DNA of 64,000 nucleotides from the NCBI RefSeq assembly GCF_012034175.1, contig NZ_JAATEJ010000001.1, forward strand, positions 496,001 to 560,000, read 5' to 3'. The notes under the pieces were generated by a model. It was given only the letters and a program-made list of their open reading frames with translations. It made no database searches and was not told the DNA's origin. The position numbers and the translations under genes are program-made. This document shows positions 61,535-64,000 of the stretch, in pieces (positions within the stretch are counted from its first letter, which is position 1; every line of letters begins with the position of its first letter). Source of the stretch: Actinacidiphila epipremni. GTDB taxonomy: Bacteria; Actinomycetota; Actinomycetes; Streptomycetales; Streptomycetaceae.

Positions 61535-62476
61535 TCAGCGGTGGTGGGGCTGCTGGAACTGCGGGCCCTGCGGGGGGAGGGCGAAGGCGGGGCCGCCGCT
61601 GTTGCCCGCGGCGGAGGCCGCCACCGGCTGCGGGTAGCCGTACGCCGGGTAGCCGGTCTGCGGCTGCTGGTGCACCGCCGGCGCGGTCGGCGGCGCCGCG
61701 GGGGGCGGCGGTACGGGCGGGGCGGCGGCGACGGGCTGCGGGTAGCCGTACGCGGGCTGGGCGGGCACATGGCCGGGCGCGGGGGCCGGCAGCGGGTAGC
61801 CGTACGCGCTGGGGCCGGCGTCGGGGCCGGCGTGCGGCATGGTCGGCTGGGCGGACGACTGCGCGGAGGGCTGCGCGGGGGAGGGGTGCGGCGCCGGGGT
61901 GCCCTGGGAGGCGCTGTCGGCGTCCTCGTCGTCCACGGTGATGCCGAACTCCGTCGCGAGCCCGACGAGGCCGGTCGCGTACCCCTGCCCGACCGCCCGG
62001 AATTTCCAGCCGCCGTCCTTGCGGTAGAGCTCGCCGCAGTTCAGCGCGGTCTCCGCGCCGGTGTCGGGGCGTACGTCGAAGCTCACCAGGGGCGCGGCGG
62101 CCGGCGAGGCGGTGTCGTAGAGCAGCACGCACAGGTCCCTGACCAGCCGGAACGGCCCACCGTCGCAGGACGCGGCGACGACCACCCGCTCGACGGCCGG
62201 CTCCAGCGCCGCCAGGTCCACCTCGACGGTGTCGGTCAGGCCCTCGGCGACCCGGGATTTGGGCAGGTGGCGGGCCACGCCCGAGGGGTGCCGCGGCTCG
62301 TTGTAGAAGACGAAGTCGGCGTCCGAGCGCACCCGGCCGTCCCGGCCGAGCAGCAGCAGGCAGGCGTCCACGTCCGGTGTGCCGGTGCCGGGGGACCAGC
62401 GCAGCACCGCGCGGATGCCCGGGGCGTCCAGGGCGACGTTCGAGCCCTTCACCATCACGTGCGTCATGCCCGTCAT
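61535..62476 (-). CDS. TerD-domain protein with long Pro/Gln/Tyr-rich C-terminal tail
   Basis: A 313-residue protein. A TerD domain (residues 1-180: MVKGSNVALDAPGIRAVLRW, LVSFDVRPDTGAETALNCGELYRKDGGWKF and AVGQGYATGLVGLATEFGI) lacks the full Asp set of the calcium sites. A tail of about 130 residues follows, made of Pro/Ala/Gln repeats such as AYGYPLPAPAP, AYGYPQPVAAA and AYGYPQPVAAS. The tail resembles protein-binding or surface-spreading tails and may tie Ter complexes together. Start at MTGMTHVMV, five bases from GGGAAGG. Confidence 0.85.
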   Translation of the reverse strand: MTGMTHVMVKGSNVALDAPGIRAVLRWSPGTGTPDVDACLLLLGRDGRVRSDADFVFYNEPRHPSGVARHLPKSRVAEGLTDTVEVDLAALEPAVERVVVAASCDGGPFRLVRDLCVLLYDTASPAAAPLVSFDVRPDTGAETALNCGELYRKDGGWKFRAVGQGYATGLVGLATEFGITVDDEDADSASQGTPAPHPSPAQPSAQSSAQPTMPHAGPDAGPSAYGYPLPAPAPGHVPAQPAYGYPQPVAAAPPVPPPPAAPPTAPAVHQQPQTGYPAYGYPQPVAASAAGNSGGPAFALPPQGPQFQQPHHR

Positions 62477-62542
62477 CCTGCCCTTCCCGCGGGCCGCCCC
62501 ACAACGCCGGGCCCCGGCGGCGGTGCGTACCGGCTCCGTCAC

Positions 62543-62837
62543 ACGGTGCGGCGCCGGGCGGCCCGGCGGCGCTTCCGGAATGCCCCACTCCGCCGTACGG
62601 TGTCCCGCACACCCGACGTCACCGCGCCGACCTGCGGTGGTTACGTGTTTTTCACGTGCGGTGGGAACGTCTGATGCATGCTCGCCCGTACGATAATCGG
62701 CCAGATGTCCTCAAGGACCCTATCTCGCCGCCCGTGACCCGGACCGCGAACCGGGCCTCGTCACGGACCGCGAACCGGACCTCGTCCGCGAGCGTCTTTT
62801 CCAGCACTTTGCAGCCCGTACCGTGAAAGGGGGCGCC
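62543..62837. other. Divergent region between the tailed TerD gene and the aldolase gene
   Basis: Carries two tandem 24-bp units (ggaccgcgaaccggg/acctcgtc type, 62741-62788) and an AT-richer patch (62640-62710) that could hold promoters. No gene is seen. Confidence 0.55.
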
Positions 62838-64000
62838 ATGCGACACTTCGGTCAGCTCGAACCGCAGACCAGGCAGGAGCTGTTCCACATCGAGCCGCGG
62901 GAGTTCACCGCGGATTCGTCCGCCGGCACACTCGCCGCGGCACTCGGCGCCACCCTCTACAGCCCCGCGACCCGGCCCACCCTCGCCGAGGACGTGCTCA
63001 AGCAGGCCGCCCGCGGGGTCGTCTCCATGGTGCTGTGCCTGGAGGACTCCATCGACGACCGCGACGTCGAGGCCGGCGAGGCCAACATCGTCCGGCACTT
63101 CCGCGACCTCGCCGACCGGCCCGGCGCCGCCGAGCGGCTGCCGCTGCTGTTCATCCGGGTCCGCACCCCCTGGCAGATCACCGACCTGACCGCGCGGCTC
63201 GGCGACTGCGTGGCGCTGCTGTCCGGCTTCGTGCTGCCCAAGTTCACCGAGGAGTCCGGCGTCCCCTTCCTGGAGGCGCTCGCCGAGGCCGAGGCCGCGT
63301 GCGGGCGGCGGCTGTTCGCCATGCCCGTGCTGGAGTCGCCCGAGCTGATGCACCTGGAGAGCCGGGTCGAGACGCTCAACGGCATCTCCCGCACCGTCGA
63401 CAAGTACCGCGAGCGGGTGCTCGCGCTGCGGCTGGGCGTCACCGACTTCTGCTCCTCCTACGGCATCCGCCGCGGGCCCGCCATGACCGCCTACGACGTG
63501 CAGATCGTCGCCTCGGTCATCGCCGACGTCGTCAACGTCCTCGGCCGGGCCGACGGCAGCGGCTTCACCGTCACCGGGCCGGTCTGGGAGTACTTCCGGC
63601 ACCAGGAGCGGATCTTCAAGCCGCAGCTGCGCCGCAGCCCCTTCGCCGCCGGCGAGTCCGAGGACCTGCGCGAGCAGCTGCTGGAGCGCGACATGGACGG
63701 CCTGCTGCGGGAGATCGAGCTCGACCGCGCCAACGGGCTCCAGGGCAAGACCTGCATCCACCCCACGCACGTCCCCGTCGTGCACGCGCTGAGCGTCGTC
63801 ACGCACGAGGAGTACACCGACGCCGCCGACATCCTGCACGTGGACCGCAGCGGCGGCGGGGTGCTGCGCTCGGCGTACACGAACAAGATGAACGAGGTCA
63901 AGCCGCACCGGGCGTGGGCCGAGCGCACGATCCTGCGGGCCGAGGCGTTCGGGGTCGCGCGGGACGGGATCAGCTTCGTCGAGCTGCTTGCGGCCTGCCT
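62838..64000 (+). CDS. HpcH/HpaI aldolase/citrate-lyase-beta-like protein, 3' truncated
   Basis: At least 387 residues; the frame is open to the window end. ATG at 62838 has GAAAGGGGG upstream. TIM-barrel motifs include LYSPATRPTLAE, VVSMVLCLEDSIDDRDVE (metal-binding Glu/Asp), LPLLFIRVRTPWQ, GFVLPKF, ALRLGVTDFCSSYGIRR and GKTCIHPTHVPVV. Such aldolases belong to the biosynthetic arm of Ter loci, thought to make a nucleoside-like metabolite together with a phosphoribosyltransferase and ATP-grasp enzymes. Those partners would be expected just beyond the window. Confidence 0.88.
   Translation, partial: MRHFGQLEPQTRQELFHIEPREFTADSSAGTLAAALGATLYSPATRPTLAEDVLKQAARGVVSMVLCLEDSIDDRDVEAGEANIVRHFRDLADRPGAAERLPLLFIRVRTPWQITDLTARLGDCVALLSGFVLPKFTEESGVPFLEALAEAEAACGRRLFAMPVLESPELMHLESRVETLNGISRTVDKYRERVLALRLGVTDFCSSYGIRRGPAMTAYDVQIVASVIADVVNVLGRADGSGFTVTGPVWEYFRHQERIFKPQLRRSPFAAGESEDLREQLLERDMDGLLREIELDRANGLQGKTCIHPTHVPVVHALSVVTHEEYTDAADILHVDRSGGGVLRSAYTNKMNEVKPHRAWAERTILRAEAFGVARDGISFVELLAAC

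Overview
This is a high-GC (about 70% or more) actinobacterial chromosome segment, almost certainly from Streptomyces or a close Streptomycetaceae relative. Evidence: GTG starts and third-position G/C throughout, an HrdA/HrdD-type sigma factor, the fabD-fabH-acpP-fabF cluster next to a FasR-type regulator, a homodimeric aceE beside a DUF3052 gene, tandem terD genes, and a gene order that recalls the hrdA-to-terD part of the S. coelicolor core chromosome. I judged homology by eye; no search was run.

Layout. 1-11.8 kb: 3' part of a sigma factor, GNAT acetyltransferase, NmrA-like protein, MarR/MFS pair, DUF3048 lipoprotein, heterodimeric ABC exporter, xylulokinase-like kinase, YtxH-like protein. 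12.0-12.4 kb: two identical tRNA-Asn genes, a terminator, and a tRNA with a CAT anticodon. 12.4-16.7 kb: an accessory strip next to that tRNA with decayed gene remnants, locally AT-richer DNA, a TTA-containing secreted-protein gene coupled to a lipoprotein gene, and further small exported proteins. 16.9-25.7 kb: DUF3291 protein behind a structured leader, PLP-dependent ammonia-lyase-like enzyme, a tightly overlapping operon of secreted amidase, 57-residue repeat protein and secreted alpha/beta hydrolase, and an FG-GAP/VCBS-type secreted protein.

26.0-35.7 kb is the most interesting part: a trypco2 protein divergent from an apparent operon encoding a trypsin-like protease with an unknown C-terminal region, a PknG-type Ser/Thr kinase with two zinc ribbons, a vWA protein with a zinc ribbon, and a membrane receptor that fuses a GlnX-like transmembrane part to an ABC-type solute-binding domain. 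No ABC transporter is present. A zinc-ribbon/membrane SCO2400-like protein follows. This looks like a ligand-sensing kinase pathway joined to a protease module of the kind proposed for NTP-dependent conflict systems.

35.8-45.7 kb: MDR oxidoreductase, TetR regulator divergent from a GH3 glycosidase, SGNH lipoprotein, DUF3145 protein, beta-hydroxyacid dehydrogenase, then fabF, acpP and fabH. 45.7-53.6 kb: fabD, FasR with a candidate operator, pirin, a long palindromic intergenic repeat, serine hydrolase divergent from a MerR/aldo-keto reductase pair, DUF4429 protein and a DUF1023-type hydrolase. 53.8-64 kb: aceE, DUF3052, peroxiredoxin, and a Ter stress locus (two terD, DUF475/TerC-like membrane protein, TerA-like protein, a tailed TerD, and a HpcH/HpaI aldolase cut by the window end).
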